DNA from: Monocercomonoides exilis
Taxonomy: Eukaryota; Preaxostyla; Oxymonadida; Polymastigidae
DNA length: 64,000 bases
Assembly: GCA_001643675.2 (NCBI GenBank)
Contig: LSRY02000009.1
Coordinates: forward strand, 691,501-755,500
Direction of reading: 5' to 3'
The notes beneath the pieces are model-generated. The model did no database searches, was not told where the DNA came from, and worked only from the letters and a program-made list of their open reading frames with translations. The position numbers were made by a program, and so were the translations under genes. Position 1 is the first letter of the stretch. The number at the start of each line of letters is the position of its first letter. This document shows, piece by piece, positions 43,677-55,429 of this stretch.

Positions 43677-43774
43677 TTGACTCCAAATGTATCATTCTAT
43701 CAACTCTTCTATTTGAAGTTCCATCTTTCTCTGTCTTTTAATATTTCTCATGTTCAATTCTTTTTTATTTTTTA

Positions 43775-44384
43775 TCATTCAATCGTTAGTTCTTTCTCAT
43801 TCAAATTCTTCATTTTCTTCCTGTTGACTTCTCTTTCCTTTCTTCCCAGCAGCTGCCTGAAGAACTCCTCCTCAAACAAAAGGGCATCCGCATAGCAGTA
43901 GAATGGCGGATGAAAAGGTGGAGTCATTGAAGAAAAAGAACACCACGTGGTGAATGGATGGGCGTGTGACAAAAAGAAGGTGCGTATTTTGATGAGAGCG
44001 GGAGTGGAGAAAGAGGCAGTAGAGATGAGGGCGGAGGCGGTAGATGGACAGAGGATTAGAAGAAGAGAGAGAGGATAAGGAAGTGTTTGCGCGATTGAAC
44101 CGCAGCTTGGTTCACTGCAGTCAAAGGAAGTTTTCACAGAGGCAGCTGAAGAAGAAGTCGATAAAGATGTTGCTGTTGGGTTTGAAAAAAACAGAAGTGG
44201 AACATGTTGATGATGAAAAGAAAGAAGATGCATTTAAAGTCATTTCAAATGTTGTTGTTTGAGCATTTGCTGCTTGAAAAATCTGTCTGTTTTTGTGGAA
44301 ATTTGGATGATTCGTGATTGTGGGGACAATCATCCCTCCTCTCTCTTTCCTCTCCCGCTCATCTTCTCCTCTTTCTTTCCTCAA
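43775..44384 (-). CDS. 5'-central exons of the long minus-strand gene
   Basis: First frame: ERGGMIVPTITNHPNFHKNR, QIFQAANAQTTTFEMTLNAS. Second frame: TATSLSTSSSAASVKTSFDC, ALISTASFSTPALIKIRTFF, MTPPFHPPFYCYADALLFEE, EFFRQLLGRKEREVNRKKMK. The two overlap and must be joined by a short intron or frame change near 44180. Family unknown. Confidence 0.4.
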
Positions 44385-44521
44385 AGTTTACAAGTCCAAA
44401 AAATCATATCGAGTACCTGAAATTTCATAGCTCAGTTCGTTTTGTCTTCCTTCTCCCTTAAAAGACGAAGCAAAAACAGGAGAATGGAACGCCAGTGAAA
44501 AACAAGGTGATGAATTTTCAG

Positions 44522-44829
44522 TCAATTCTTGTTCTTCCATCGCATATTAATCTTTGCTGTTTTATCTTTGTTCTCCGTCAGCTTCTTCAGCTTCTCTCTT
44601 TCTGAGATCAGATCCTCCAGCGACTCAAAGTTGATGTCCATTTCTCTGCCGGACTTCACTCCACAAACATAATTGAATGAGACATAGTTGTTGAAGTGAA
44701 TAAGACATTTTGTGTATAAATCGGTGATTGTGCTGTTGAAGAAGCAGAAGGAGGAGAATGCAGAGAAGATGGAGAAGGTGGAGAAGGTGGAGTATACTGC
44801 ATGGCTGTGGTGCAATCGGAATAAGTCAT
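44522..44829 (-). CDS. probable first exons of the long minus-strand gene
   Basis: ATG at 44829 begins MTYSDCTTAMQYTPPSPPSP, a Ser/Pro-rich segment, then VLFTSTTMSHSI. The frame switches near 44665 to CGVKSGREMDINFESLEDLI and SEREKLKKLTENKDKTAKIN. This start was chosen because upstream sequence turns AT-rich and no open frame continues. Together with the segments down to 40198 it would make a gene of about 4.6 kb. Confidence 0.4.
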
Positions 44830-45290
44830 ATTTGAAAATCTCAGCAAATAGGAAAAAGTGAAATCCTCGTGATGCAAAAGAAGAATATTAAATCGCATCA
44901 GTGTTGTGGATGAATGAAATGTTGAAGCTTCAAACTGGTGCATGATTGAAATAGTTAAATTTCAAATGACTAAGAAGAATAAGAGTATGAAGACTCAAAT
45001 TCTATTTGATATTTGACGTCTGTTATCTGCTTTCAATGTCCATTATATTGAATTTGAAATAAGATAACTGTCCCATCAGAAAATGAAAGCGGTCCTTTGA
45101 ATTAAAACTCTATGTTGAAAAACAAGCAGTATCAGTCGTGTTTCTGAAAGATCCCATATTACTCTTCACATTTATGCTGATAATCAATTCACGAACTTGT
45201 ACGTCTTCATAGGAAATTTTCATTCAGACTACAATTATTCGAAGCTTTTTTAAATGGAAATAAATAATGTGAATATGGTTCGAAATCATA

Positions 45291-45522
45291 AATAGGATTG
45301 TTCATTGATCGGAAAAAAATTTTACAAAAAATAAACCAATATATTTTTTGACTCAACAAAATACAAAAAACATGAAAAACATTGAATTTTCATTGAGATA
45401 TTCAATTTGAAATATTTTCATGAAAATTCAATGTTTTTCATGTTTTTTGTATTTTGTTGAGTCAAAAAATATATAGGTTTATTTTTTGTTAAATTTTTTT
45501 CCGATCAATGAATAATCCTATT
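45291..45522. mobile_element. small perfect-palindrome MITE
   Basis: The left half starts AATAGGATTGTTCATTGATC; the right half is its near-exact reverse complement with arms of about 105 bp. It sits exactly at the junction between a flank (GAATATGGTTCGAAATCA) and a mariner-like TIR that are directly adjacent in the related locus near 63318, so it is a later insertion. Confidence 0.75.
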
Positions 45523-45595
45523 ACTGTCTGTATGTAATTAATGTTGATCTGTCCGAAAATAATGTTGATCATACCATCAACAGTATTAAAATCGA
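45523..45595. repeat. mariner-like terminal inverted repeat
   Basis: CTGTCTGTATGTAATTAATG then TTGATCTGTCCGAAAATAAT and GATCATACCATC. Reverse-complement copy at 63264-63317, and related to both ends of the element at 36051-37371. Confidence 0.6.
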
Positions 45596-45599
45596 ACAC

Positions 45600-47900
45600 C
45601 CAATATTGAATGATGCGAGAATTGTTGCTCAATTCTAAGTTTCTCACGTGTTTTTTGAAATGTTGATTGTGTTCTTAAATTATCAAGTAATGGATTAGGA
45701 AAGGTTTACTAATTGTTATTCATTTCATTTCGTTGCATTTATCAATAAATTTAATTTGTAATTCTATTTCTTTTTTTTATCTTGCAAACAAAGCAGAATT
45801 TATGAAATAACGAAAGATAACAAATGAGAAGTTGACAAAGCAAGCGTTTATCACAAAATTGAAGTCAAGTATTTTGAAAAATGAGAAAATGTGTTTACGA
45901 ATTTTCACAGAATAAATGCTGCAATAAATTCATGAAGTAGCAATTTCTTGAAGTTTGTTTCAGATGCGTTGTTTTTTAATTTTTCATATTCATCTTTTTT
46001 GAATGGAAAATCAATTGGAAAGGGGGTGAAAATAGAACTATTTCATTTGATTATCATAAAACATTATGAGGAAGTTTTTAATTTGAGTTGAGCAAAACAC
46101 AAAACAGGCATTTGAGGCTATTCCATTTGAATGTTTTTTTCATCAGTTTTTTGTAATAATTGTTAAATATGATTCTTTTTTTTCAATCACTTTTTGTTAC
46201 TTTGTAATAAAATTTTCCAGTATTTTATCGTGTTGTTTATGTTTATGTGTTGCATTTTAATTCGTTAAACAATGTTTGACATTTTCAGGATTTGATTTTT
46301 ATTAAGCATTTATTTCATGTTTCATTTTTTGTTGAAAAGCTTAAAAGAGTAGATTTAAACGATAATTAACAAATAATTAATTGCGTTATCATTTTCTGAT
46401 GCAATTGCTTTGGTCATAGTTGTTTGAAATGAATTCAATGAAAACAAAATTCAAACAAAAATCATGAAAGATTTTTTTTTTCAAAAAATAGAATATTCAT
46501 AAAAACTAAACAGTTTAAGTTGTCGGAATCAAAATTCAATTCGTGAAACGAGTTCAGATTCACGAGCTCTTTCTAATTAGATTGATAACTAGATAGATTG
46601 ATAATTACCAAATATTCTGTTAAAGAACAATATAACCTTTGAATAAACAATTTGAAAACAAAAAACAAACAACGTGAATCACACCTATTAGCCCTGGGTG
46701 ACGTGGTGACTTATAACGTGACATTTACGATTTTTGACGAACGTGACAAAATTTTCCACGTCACAAAGCAAAACCAACATTATTGTTTTATTGTTTCTAA
46801 AAAATAAATATTTTCCGATCTATTTTTATTTGAAAATTGAGAAAATAAAATTTTCCTTTATATATTTTTTACTGACGTTTAAGCGGCAATCGGAATTTTG
46901 ACGCGTAACTGAAGTCACTGAAGTCAATGACTTCACTTCAGTTCAATAATTTGAAAAAGTGTAAAGAATGAGCAAAAGAACAAAATGAACCGGTCAAAGA
47001 AAAAGAAAGTTTTGATTTTATTATTCTGAAAAAACAACCATAAATTTTCTTATTATATAAGATTATTCAACTATTTAAATGAAAGAGGCAATGACAAATC
47101 TGTAAAATCCACAAAATAATGCTATTTATCGTTTTTCACACTGATGCAAACAACGGAATGAAGAATATTGACAAGGTTTGAATTGCACATCAATTTTAAA
47201 ATAAAATTTATATCATTTTTGTAATAATTCATATTCAAAATGTTTATCAATTTTGTTTGGCGTATCTATGTCATTCAAAATTTTCATTAGAAAATTTGAG
47301 CATTTTAAAATGCTTCCATATCAACAGATAAAAAAATCGATTGCATAAACGTTTCGCACTTTACACACATATTAAAGAATGATAATAACGGATTTTCCTT
47401 CAATGATTAGCGAAATATAAACTGAGTCTTTACAAGAAGTTATTGAAATTGTCAAATGCAGATATTCAGGATGTGCAGCATTGCTATTTGAAAATTATTG
47501 ATGTAAATTAGCACATAAGATTAGGAATCTTTGAATGAAACAAATGATTCACGTTTCATTCCCAGACATTTGAGATGTGTTGTATAAATATAATAAAGCT
47601 AATGGCAATTTCTTTTCTCATCAGAATTACAACTTTTCATTTATAGAACAAGGTTTTTCTAATTCGAACTTTTTTTGAAACTTCTGATTATTTGTTTATA
47701 TTTTTTGCGATTTAGTTTTATTCAATATCGACTTCTCTCTTCTGAGGTTGTTTGATATTTGGGTAATTGAAGCGGAATAATTGAGAAGGTGAGATGAACT
47801 TTAACTTGAAAAAGAAATGGATGAAATACAGATTGGAGCAACGAGAAAAGGAGATATTATCCATTTTTTAATGACTGATATTCAAATTAGTTATTCAAAA
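45600..47900. other. AT-rich region without a gene
   Basis: No coherent frame. At 46688-46705 the phrase TAGCCCTGGGTGACGTGG recurs reversed at 57945-57961, and a GACGTGACAAA word recurs at 52174; these belong to a dispersed repeat. A mini-inverted repeat with AAGTCACTGAAGTCAATGAC lies near 46912. Confidence 0.35.
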
Positions 47901-47903
47901 AAG

Positions 47904-48166
47904 ATTTGGGTGATTATTTTTGAAATCATAACTTTTTTCGGGGTGTTTATCATTATGAAAATTCATTGTCATTTGCTAAATAGTTTTTATTAGTATTTTA
48001 ATTGTTTTTAATCGTTTCAAAAGTCAAAGTTTGACTTGAAAAAAAACAGAAGAGGCGTCTTGAAATGAATCATTTTCATTTCAGAGTTCATTTGTGAATA
48101 TTCTTGACAAAAATTCAAACCAAAATTTTTGACATAAAAAATTTGGTTTCAAAAATAATTACCCAT
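47904..48166. mobile_element. MITE, second copy of the GGGTGATT family
   Basis: Ends TTTGGGTGATTATTTTTGAA and, reversed, ATGGGTAATTATTTTTGAAA. The first ~40 bp match the right end of the MITE at 24249-24522 including TTTTTTCGGGG. Confidence 0.65.
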
Positions 48167-48169
48167 TTT

Positions 48170-49050
48170 CACAAAAGAAAATCGGAAAATGAAAATGTCT
48201 AAAGGATAAGTCCATTTTTGTCTATTCACATCATTTAGAAAAAGCAAATTATAAATTGAACATAATAGAATAAAACATTAAAAGATTCCTTGTTTTCAAT
48301 TTTGAGAAATAAAAAAAAGGAAGAGTGAAAGATAAAAAAATGTCTCTATTCATCATTCATTCATAAAATTATCAATTAAAATAAACGAAAAAACAAAATC
48401 ATCAAATTTTATCAGAAAAAATTCAAATGTTGCATAAAATTAAATGAAAATATTTTCATATTTTTCTTTTTCTTTCTTTTCAAATATTTCCCTTTTTCTT
48501 TTTCCATTTCATTAACCATCTTTCCTTTCAATCGCCTTGAAACCGAATTTGAAAAATCTCAAGCCATCATATGTAATTCTGTCATTCTGCTTTTGTTTAT
48601 GAATCTCCTCAAAAACAATATCAATGGATCTTCCTTTCAACAAGACAAAAATTTCTTAAGCTCTGTTATTCAAAGCTGCTTCAATCAAAAAATACATTGA
48701 CTGAAAATATCTCTGAAATAATCCCTTGATGCTCGATGCACCTGGACAATGCTGTTGAAAAGCCAAACAAATTCTTCATTTCGCAATCGACAATAGCAGA
48801 AATTAATTACTAACATTTCAATTTATCTCATTAAAAGAAGCACTTTTTTGACTTCTCTTCCTCTTTTCTCCTCCTTTCTCGTCCAAACAACAAATCTTGC
48901 AAATTCTTCCAGTTCTCTTTTTATTTCTCTTTAGAAATGCAGATAATTCACAATTACATATTCCAAACTTTTGTCGTTGTCAAATATTTTTTATCAATAA
49001 CTTCAACTTGTGTAAACTGTATCTTTTATGATTGCATTCAACAAGTTTGC
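48170..49050. other. AT-rich spacer
   Basis: Nothing supportable. 48.83-48.95 kb is pyrimidine-rich. Confidence 0.3.
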
Positions 49051-49055
49051 TTTTT

Positions 49056-49855
49056 CGGCAAAATATTATCTATGTGACAGTCGAATCGCGTGAAATGATT
49101 AACATAAATTTTCTTATTTGTTGCTTCTAATGTTTATAAAATTACGATTATTGAACGACTCTCACTCTTTATCGATCTTTATTTTTTAATTGACAAAAAA
49201 TATTATAATGGTTTGGATCAGCATGATGAATTGGTTGTTTCTTTATCTTTGAATGGAAAACGAAAAGCACCTTGCTAGTTCGTATGCGCATATTAATTTC
49301 CTATTTTAATTCATAATCTGTTTGTTATTTTTGAAAAATCATTTTGAACAAAGGAAACAGAAGTCAAGATCATAGTTTTCTTTGTTTTGTTGGAGATCGG
49401 CTTAAATAAAAATCAACAGCAAGCAAAATCGTTTGTTTATTTTTCAAATATTTATATTTATTCCTATTTAAAATAAATTTATTTGTTGTTAACAATTTTG
49501 TGCAAAAATAACATTTTCATTCAGAATAGCTGCAGTGGTACAGAAAGTTAACATGAAATCGAAGAAATGAATGCGCTGATTGATGAAATGAACAGAGCAG
49601 AATTTGTTACTGTTAGCACAATTGAAGTGCCCAACAAAATACACAAAATGATTGAGGAAAAGAAAATGGCAATGTGAAATGTGTGTTTATTATTAATGTT
49701 CTTTGGATTATATGATTCACTGGAAAATTATTTTATTTTAACATTTTATAATTTTCAGTTTAACGAAAAATTTAGAAAGATGACTTCAGAAGAAAATATT
49801 TTGAATAGTAAAGAATAAAACAAAAATCTGCTTATTGAACTCTGCGATTTCTTTT
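49056..49855 (+). repeat. left arm of a large inverted repeat
   Basis: About 800 bp is repeated in reverse complement at 50999-51797 with very few visible differences; the spacer is about 1.14 kb. The arm contains the first exons of the gene at 49525-50543. The near-identity over a whole gene end suggests a recent inverted duplication. Confidence 0.9.
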
Positions 49856-50543
49856 ATTTTTTGTGAATGTTGATTTGGATTTTACATCAAATTACGGATT
49901 GTGCTTTCAGAAAGAGGTTTTGAAAAGAGAAAAATTCAATGAAACACAGAAAGAAGTGGAAATGGCATAACTGACTTTGAACAATATAAAGTCATGGGTG
50001 GTGTGATTCCTCTGTTTGCTTTTTGACCTCATTGAAAAAAGATATGATTTTCTTTTTTGAATATTTGATAGGATTGAAAAGCAAGAACTATCTCTGAGTG
50101 ATCTCAGAAGGATTATTCACTTAAACAATGAACATCGAAATTTCACTTGCCTTGTTTATCAGCAAACTTGGATGTTTTTGATCTTCATATTTCATAGAGA
50201 CAAAAGCCTGGAAGAAGTCATCGTGAATAAGAATCAATTTACGAGAGAGGTTGCAAGAGAATTAGAAGAGCTGGAAAGGTATGTGGATTGAAGATAAAAG
50301 AGGATGAATAACAAAGGAGAAGGAGAAGGAGATGGAGATGGAAAGGAAACAGAAGAAGAAGCAGCAGAGACGACAAGAGAGGCAGAAACAGAGGAACAAG
50401 AAAAGTGTGAGTCGAAGAAGTTCTGAGTGGAAAAGAGGAAGGAGACTTAATTGGACTTATCATTCAATGAAAAGATTGAAGAAGAAAAGGAAGTGGAGGA
50501 AGAGAAAGAAGAAGAAGAAGAGTTGAACGAATTTTGTGATTGA
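49525..50543 (+). CDS. coiled-coil / armadillo-family protein, multi-exon
   Basis: Exon-like blocks follow clear TTTTCAG/TTTCAG acceptors. 49525: NSCSGTES-TAA-HEIEEMNALI, DEMNRAEFVTVSTIEVPNKI. 49759: FNEKFRKMTSEENILNSKE-TAA-NKNLLIELCDF. 49911: KEVLKREKFNETQKEVEMA-TAA-LTLNNIKSW. About 50071-50279: IEKQELSLSDLRRIIHLNNE, HRNFTCLVYQQTWMFLIFIF, DKSLEEVIVNKNQFTREVAR, ELEELE then a GTATGT donor. Last exon: acidic GKETEEEAAETTREAETEEQ, one in-frame TGA, then KIEEEKEVEEEKEEEEELNE, TGA 50541. The TAA codons lie inside continuous helical sequence, supporting Gln. The SDLRRII...NEH part is paralogous to the gene at 19.8-20.5 kb. Function unknown; a cytosolic scaffold or coiled-coil role is an inference. 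Confidence 0.5.
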
Positions 50544-50574
50544 TTCATTGCACATTATATTTGCAATGCTTTGA

Positions 50575-50576
<2 letters not shown>

Positions 50577-50608
<32 letters not shown>
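50577..50608. repeat. poly(T) tract
   Basis: About 32 consecutive T just downstream of the coiled-coil gene. Confidence 0.95.
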
Positions 50609-50609
<1 letters not shown>

Positions 50610-50998
50610 TCTTTCTTTCTGTCTTTTCTTTATAAAAGGAGAATGAAATAGAAAAAAAGGTTGTTTTTGATCAATTTATGTTAAGAATGCTTGGAAATAT
50701 ATGTAAGTTTAATTATCAACACAAAATGGAATGAAATTGTTCTCTATTTATCATTGTTCTTCAAAATATAAAAACATTAATTGTTTGATTTTCTCATTTG
50801 TTATTGATAATATTTGAAATAAAAAAATCAATTAATTAACATCTCATTCTGAAAACCATGAAACAATTTCAACCACGCCTAATCAATTTTATTTCGAAAT
50901 ATTTCATTATCTTTTATCTAAAATGCAAAGTTCATCAAAAAAAGCGAAAACATCATTATCATTTTTGCATACATATTTAATATATTTTAAAACAAATT

Positions 50999-51797
50999 AA
51001 AGAAATAGCAGTGTCCAATAAGCAGATTTTTGTTTTATTCTTTACTATTCAAAATATTTTCTTCTGAAGTCATCTTTCTAAATTTTTCGTTAAACTGAAA
51101 ATTATAAAATGTTAAAATAAAATAATTTTCCAGTGAATCATATAATCCAAAGAACATTAATAATAAACACACATTTCACATTGCCATTTTCTTTTCCTCA
51201 ATCATTTTGTGTATTTTGTTGGGCACTTCAATTGTGCTAACAGTAACAAATTCTGCTCTGTTCATTTCATCAATCAGCGCATTCATTTCTTCGATTTCAT
51301 GTTAACTTTCTGTACCACTGCAGCTATTCTGAATGAAAATGTTATTTTTGCACAAAATTGTTAACAACAAATAAATTTATTTTAAATAGGAATAAATATA
51401 AATATTTGAAAAATAAACAAACGATTTTGCTTGCTGTTGATTTTTATTTAAGCCGATCTCCAACAAAACAAAGAAAACTATGATCTTGACTTCTGTTTCC
51501 TTTGTTCAAAATGATTTTTCAAAAATAACAAACAGATTATGAATTAAAATAGGAAATTAATATGCGCATACGAACTAGCAAGGTGCTTTTCGTTTTCCAT
51601 TCAAAGATAAAGAAACAACCAATTCATCATGCTGATCCAAACCATTATAATATTTTTTGTCAATTAAAAAATAAAGATCGATAAAGAGTGAGAGTCGTTC
51701 AATAATCGTAATTTTATAAACATTAGAAGCAACAAATAAGAAAATTTATGTTAATCATTTCACGCGATTCGACTGTCACATAGATAATATTTTGCCG
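50999..51797 (-). repeat. right arm of the large inverted repeat
   Basis: Reverse complement of 49056-49855. It therefore carries an inverted copy of the 5' exons of the coiled-coil gene, without the 3' exons. Confidence 0.9.
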
Positions 51798-52259
51798 CTT
51801 TTTCGATATTATAATCACAGAAAAAAGCGCAACGTTTGTTTTTCTTTTTGAACGGACAAAAAACCGAAAAAAAAATATTTGCTCACTTTCGACTTTCAAT
51901 ATTTTTGAATTTATCAATTTTCACACCATTTCATTGTGAATCTATAGGTTTTAACAAGTGAAACAAAAGAATTGCTCGATTTATATTTCACATAATGTTA
52001 TTATGGGATATGATGATCAAATCAAATAATGAAGAATTTTTGTCAAAAGTTTATTTTTCTCTCAAATAAGACTAAGTTATTTAAACACAAATCACTATCT
52101 TATTTTTTTCTATTTTTTCTATTTTTTAAATATTATCTATATTTTCTATTTTTTTTTTTAGAAGTGGAAAACTGGTGACGGACGTGACAAATTTTGGTAT
52201 ATTCGCAGAGAACGGTGCAAAAAATTTCAAAGAAAAAATAATAAAAAACACGAAAAAAA

Positions 52260-52355
52260 GAGCTCTGGCAGGAGTCGAACCCCCGACCTTTGACCAACGG
52301 AATATCAATGCTCGAGGTAGCTACTGCTTACGCTACTCGAGCCAAAGCCAGCGTG
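52260..52355 (-). tRNA. tRNA-like sequence (pseudo-tRNA or SINE head)
   Basis: Read on the minus strand it has an A-box-like TGGCTCGAGTAGCG and a perfect B box GGTTCGACTCC, with CTGGC...GCCAG able to form a partial acceptor stem. The T stem has a mismatch, the D-loop region is unusually long (GCTCGAG...CTCGAGC inverted repeat), and the anticodon is unclear. It lies inside a dispersed repeat (GACGTGACAAATTTTGG at 52174 also near 57915), so a tRNA-derived SINE or pseudogene is more likely than a functional tRNA. Confidence 0.35.
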
Positions 52356-52359
52356 TCAA

Positions 52360-52940
52360 ATACCCGGGAATAATTCCCTTTTTAATCATTATTTTAGATC
52401 AATTAAAAATAAATCCCATTTTCATTTTAAAGAAAAATGTACTTTGTGAGTTTTCTTTCTTATATGAACAAGTTTGAGTGAAACAATTTGTAATTTAACA
52501 ATTAATTTGAATGTATGTTATATTCTTTCTTTATTATTTTCGTCAACCTCTAATTCTTTAATTATTTCATTTTCATATTGTTCATTCTATTTTTCGATTA
52601 ATCCAAACTAACGCAAGAATAATAGATGTAATTGTTCACCACAATTCATGTTAGAGAATGTGCAAATGATTTTTTATAAAAATCAACAAGTTTGTTTTGT
52701 TTAAATTGTTTTCATATCATTATTAAGTTTGGAATAAAATATTATCATTGTGTAAGAAATATTCTCTAATATAACTGTTTTTATTAATTTTCCGTTACGA
52801 ATTCTTTCCAGTTGTAAGCAATCAAAAGTCTATACTGTAATGTGCTCATGTGGAAGTTGTAAATGCAATATACAATTATTTAGCCTATGTGATAACAAGT
52901 CTCTAAATCATTAACACGTTATTGTGCATGACACATCTGA
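52360..52940. other. AT-rich spacer
   Basis: No gene visible. The coding-like frame of the next gene is already open from about 52941. Confidence 0.3.
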
Positions 52941-53084
52941 ACATCATCCCTCTCACCGGTTGTACACTCCTCGCTGCCCAACACCATTCAGCTGCCACCA
53001 TCTGCTCCTCCACTTGCACCATCCACCCACCTTCCCTCACCAACAACCACCACCACCACCACTGCCCCCTCTTCCTCTCTGCCC

Positions 53085-55288
53085 ATGCCTCCCTCGCCCT
53101 CACAAACTTCTCCCTCACCACCCACCAACCTGCCATCTTCTCCTTCCCCCTCTTCTCCGCCCCAAACAATCTCCTCCCAGATACCCACTCCCCAATCCCT
53201 GCCTCCTTCTCCATCTCCCACTCCTCTTTCTCCTCTTTCGTCTCCCTCATCCAGTCTTTCCTTTTCTTCTTCCATCTGTCCCTCTTCTTCACTCACCCCA
53301 CCCACCTGCTATGATGACAGCCCCTCTTCCTTCGCACCTTTTGAGCAGTCAAACTCATCCAACTCTCCCTCTGCCTTCCTCAGCTCCCTCTCTGCGCATA
53401 AGTCTCTCTCTGTACATGCTGCTGCTTCTCCTCTCAGAAGATCTTCCGATTCTTATTCAGAAAGTGGACTGCAGCCAATCCCGCCAACACTTTAGGACAG
53501 AATTGAAGGCATTGACGTCACAGTGGCAGTGCTGGGTACACTCAGCGAGGTTGACGAGGCACGAAGTCCGGGGTTCAAGGAACGCACAAAACAGTTCGAT
53601 TATTATTCTGTAAAGATCACAACACTTGCCTCTCTTTCAGTAGAAGATGGGCATTGCAGTGCAGATAAAACAAGTTATTCTTCTTCTTCATCATTCAAGA
53701 CATCACCATCACATGCTTATAAACCAATTCGTGCTCAAACCTTTTCTTCACATCAGATTCAGAACTTGTGTGGCATCTCCAACAGCTCTCCAAACACAGG
53801 TGCATATGCAGCTGTCTCTGCCACAACTGCCCTGCCTCTGTCTGTCCTCCTCTCCTTCCCCTTCATCTGCCAGTCTGCCCTCTTCCCTCTCCTCTCTTTA
53901 CTCACCAAGGACATCGAGCTGCTGGTCACTCCAATTCTTTCCTTTGCATCGCAGCTGAAGGAGAGCAGAGCAGACAAGACAGCCACGCAGCACGGCATGA
54001 ATACCACAAACAACAGCTAGCCGCCCTCTCAGCTGCTCAGCAGTTTTGGCTGGATACTCAGCGGAGAACGCATTCGGAAGATCAGCGAGGCAGACACCGC
54101 AGCCCCATTGTCTCTGATGTCTACGATGATGGACGAAGGTATCATCACCAGCTTCCCACAGAATGTGTTCAATCTGCTGGTCGATGCAGTCAATCCGATC
54201 CCGTCTCTACTCACATTCCACAAGGTGATGACTTCTTTGGCACAGAAGAGGCTGGCGGGGTAAAGCAGTGCTTTGGGTTATCCACAGTCTGCATCATAAT
54301 CTTATGTGTTGCTGGCTCCTGTAATGCCAACTTCTCCTTCATCTTCTTCCTCCACCACCTCATACTCATCATCCTCTTCTTCAGGTGTAGTTTCTCGTTC
54401 AGCTTCCACAGAGAAGTTAACAAACACTTCATCTAATAATACACACCCTCTTCTAAACTCTTCCTCCACATTGTCTGTCCCATTCGTCAGAGGAGCCACT
54501 TTTGTGAGCATCCGAGTACATCCACAAAGCCTCCCTCTTCTTCAAGTGAAAAAAACAACAGTTCTGGTATCTCCCCCCGCCCACTTCCAACGACCACACA
54601 GCTTTCACCTTATTCCTCTTCCTCATTTGCTAAGAATTCTGCATTCAACTCATCTCATCTCACTTATCTCCTCCCTCTTCAACCTCCTCTTGTCGACTTT
54701 GGGTGCCTGTTTGTTGTTGAGCAGTTCACCTTGTACGCTAAGCCCAGGCAGCATGTTACTGTGAAAACATCGCTGGAGCGGTGCGGGCAGTCGATGGAGG
54801 CGCGCATCACTGCCATGCACCGACGGGGCCACATGTTCAGTATGGAAAGGAGAAGAGGATTCAGAATTGCATGTGCTGCTTCATTAGACGGAAGAGTCGC
54901 ATCGATGGGGATGTCTGTAGCAGCTGTGGTGAGCTTCGTGCCGGTGCTGAATGAGATTTTGGAAGGTGTAGCTGTGGGTGGGATGAATGTGGCACGTAGA
55001 TCAGCACCGAAGACGTGCTCTTCTGCTTCTCTACCAATCTCTAAGGCAGCTTTCAACAGAGATGAAGATGAGGATGGAGATACATTGTTGGTAGACAAAG
55101 TGTCTTCAGATGATTGGAGATTGTCTGTTCCTGCAAGAGCACGCTCATCTTTATCTCCTTCTCCTCCAACTCCTCAGAAAACTTCCCTCAGCTCTTCCGT
55201 CAATTAGCTGGCTTTGCAGCTTCTGAACCCTTAAAATCTTTCTGTTACAAACCCAGTTTCATGCGCCAACGAAAAGTTGTCTTTATGA
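53085..55288 (+). CDS. Ser/Thr/Pro-rich multi-exon protein with many in-frame UAR codons
   Basis: One frame runs from 52941 (first ATG 53085) to 54503: a Pro/Ser/Thr-rich N-terminus, then LQPIPPTL-TAG-DRIEGIDVTV, AVLGTLSEVDEARSPGFKER, YAAVSATTALPLSVLLSFPF, TNNS-TAG-PPSQLLSSFGWI, SFPQNVFNLLVDAVNPIPSL, KRLAG-TAA-SSALGYPQSAS-TAA-SYVLLAPVMP. Near 54504 the coding frame shifts, compatible with a 26-nt GTGAGC...CAAAG intron, and continues KPPSSSSEKNNSSGISPRPL, VDFGCLFVVEQFTLYAKPRQ, RRGFRIACAASLDGRVASMG, then SSSVN-TAG-LALQLLNP-TAA-NLSV and TGA 55286. At least six UAR codons are bridged by protein-like sequence. Hydrophobic helices and Ser linkers are visible but I recognise no family. Overlapping frames on the other strand are shadows. 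The 5' end may be truncated. Confidence 0.55.
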
Positions 55289-55429
55289 AATGTATTTATC
55301 ATATTTATCTGTCACATTTCACTTTGCATAATTATGCAGAAAACCTGAACACTTCTTCAAGTTGAAAAATATAAATAATCGATTGGAATTTTCTTTCAAA
55401 AAAAGTTATAATATTTCTATTATGGAAAC

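Noticed and set aside
54679-55098. 139-codon minus-strand frame
   Set aside because: The plus-strand frame is supported by continuity with UAR=Gln and with upstream exons.
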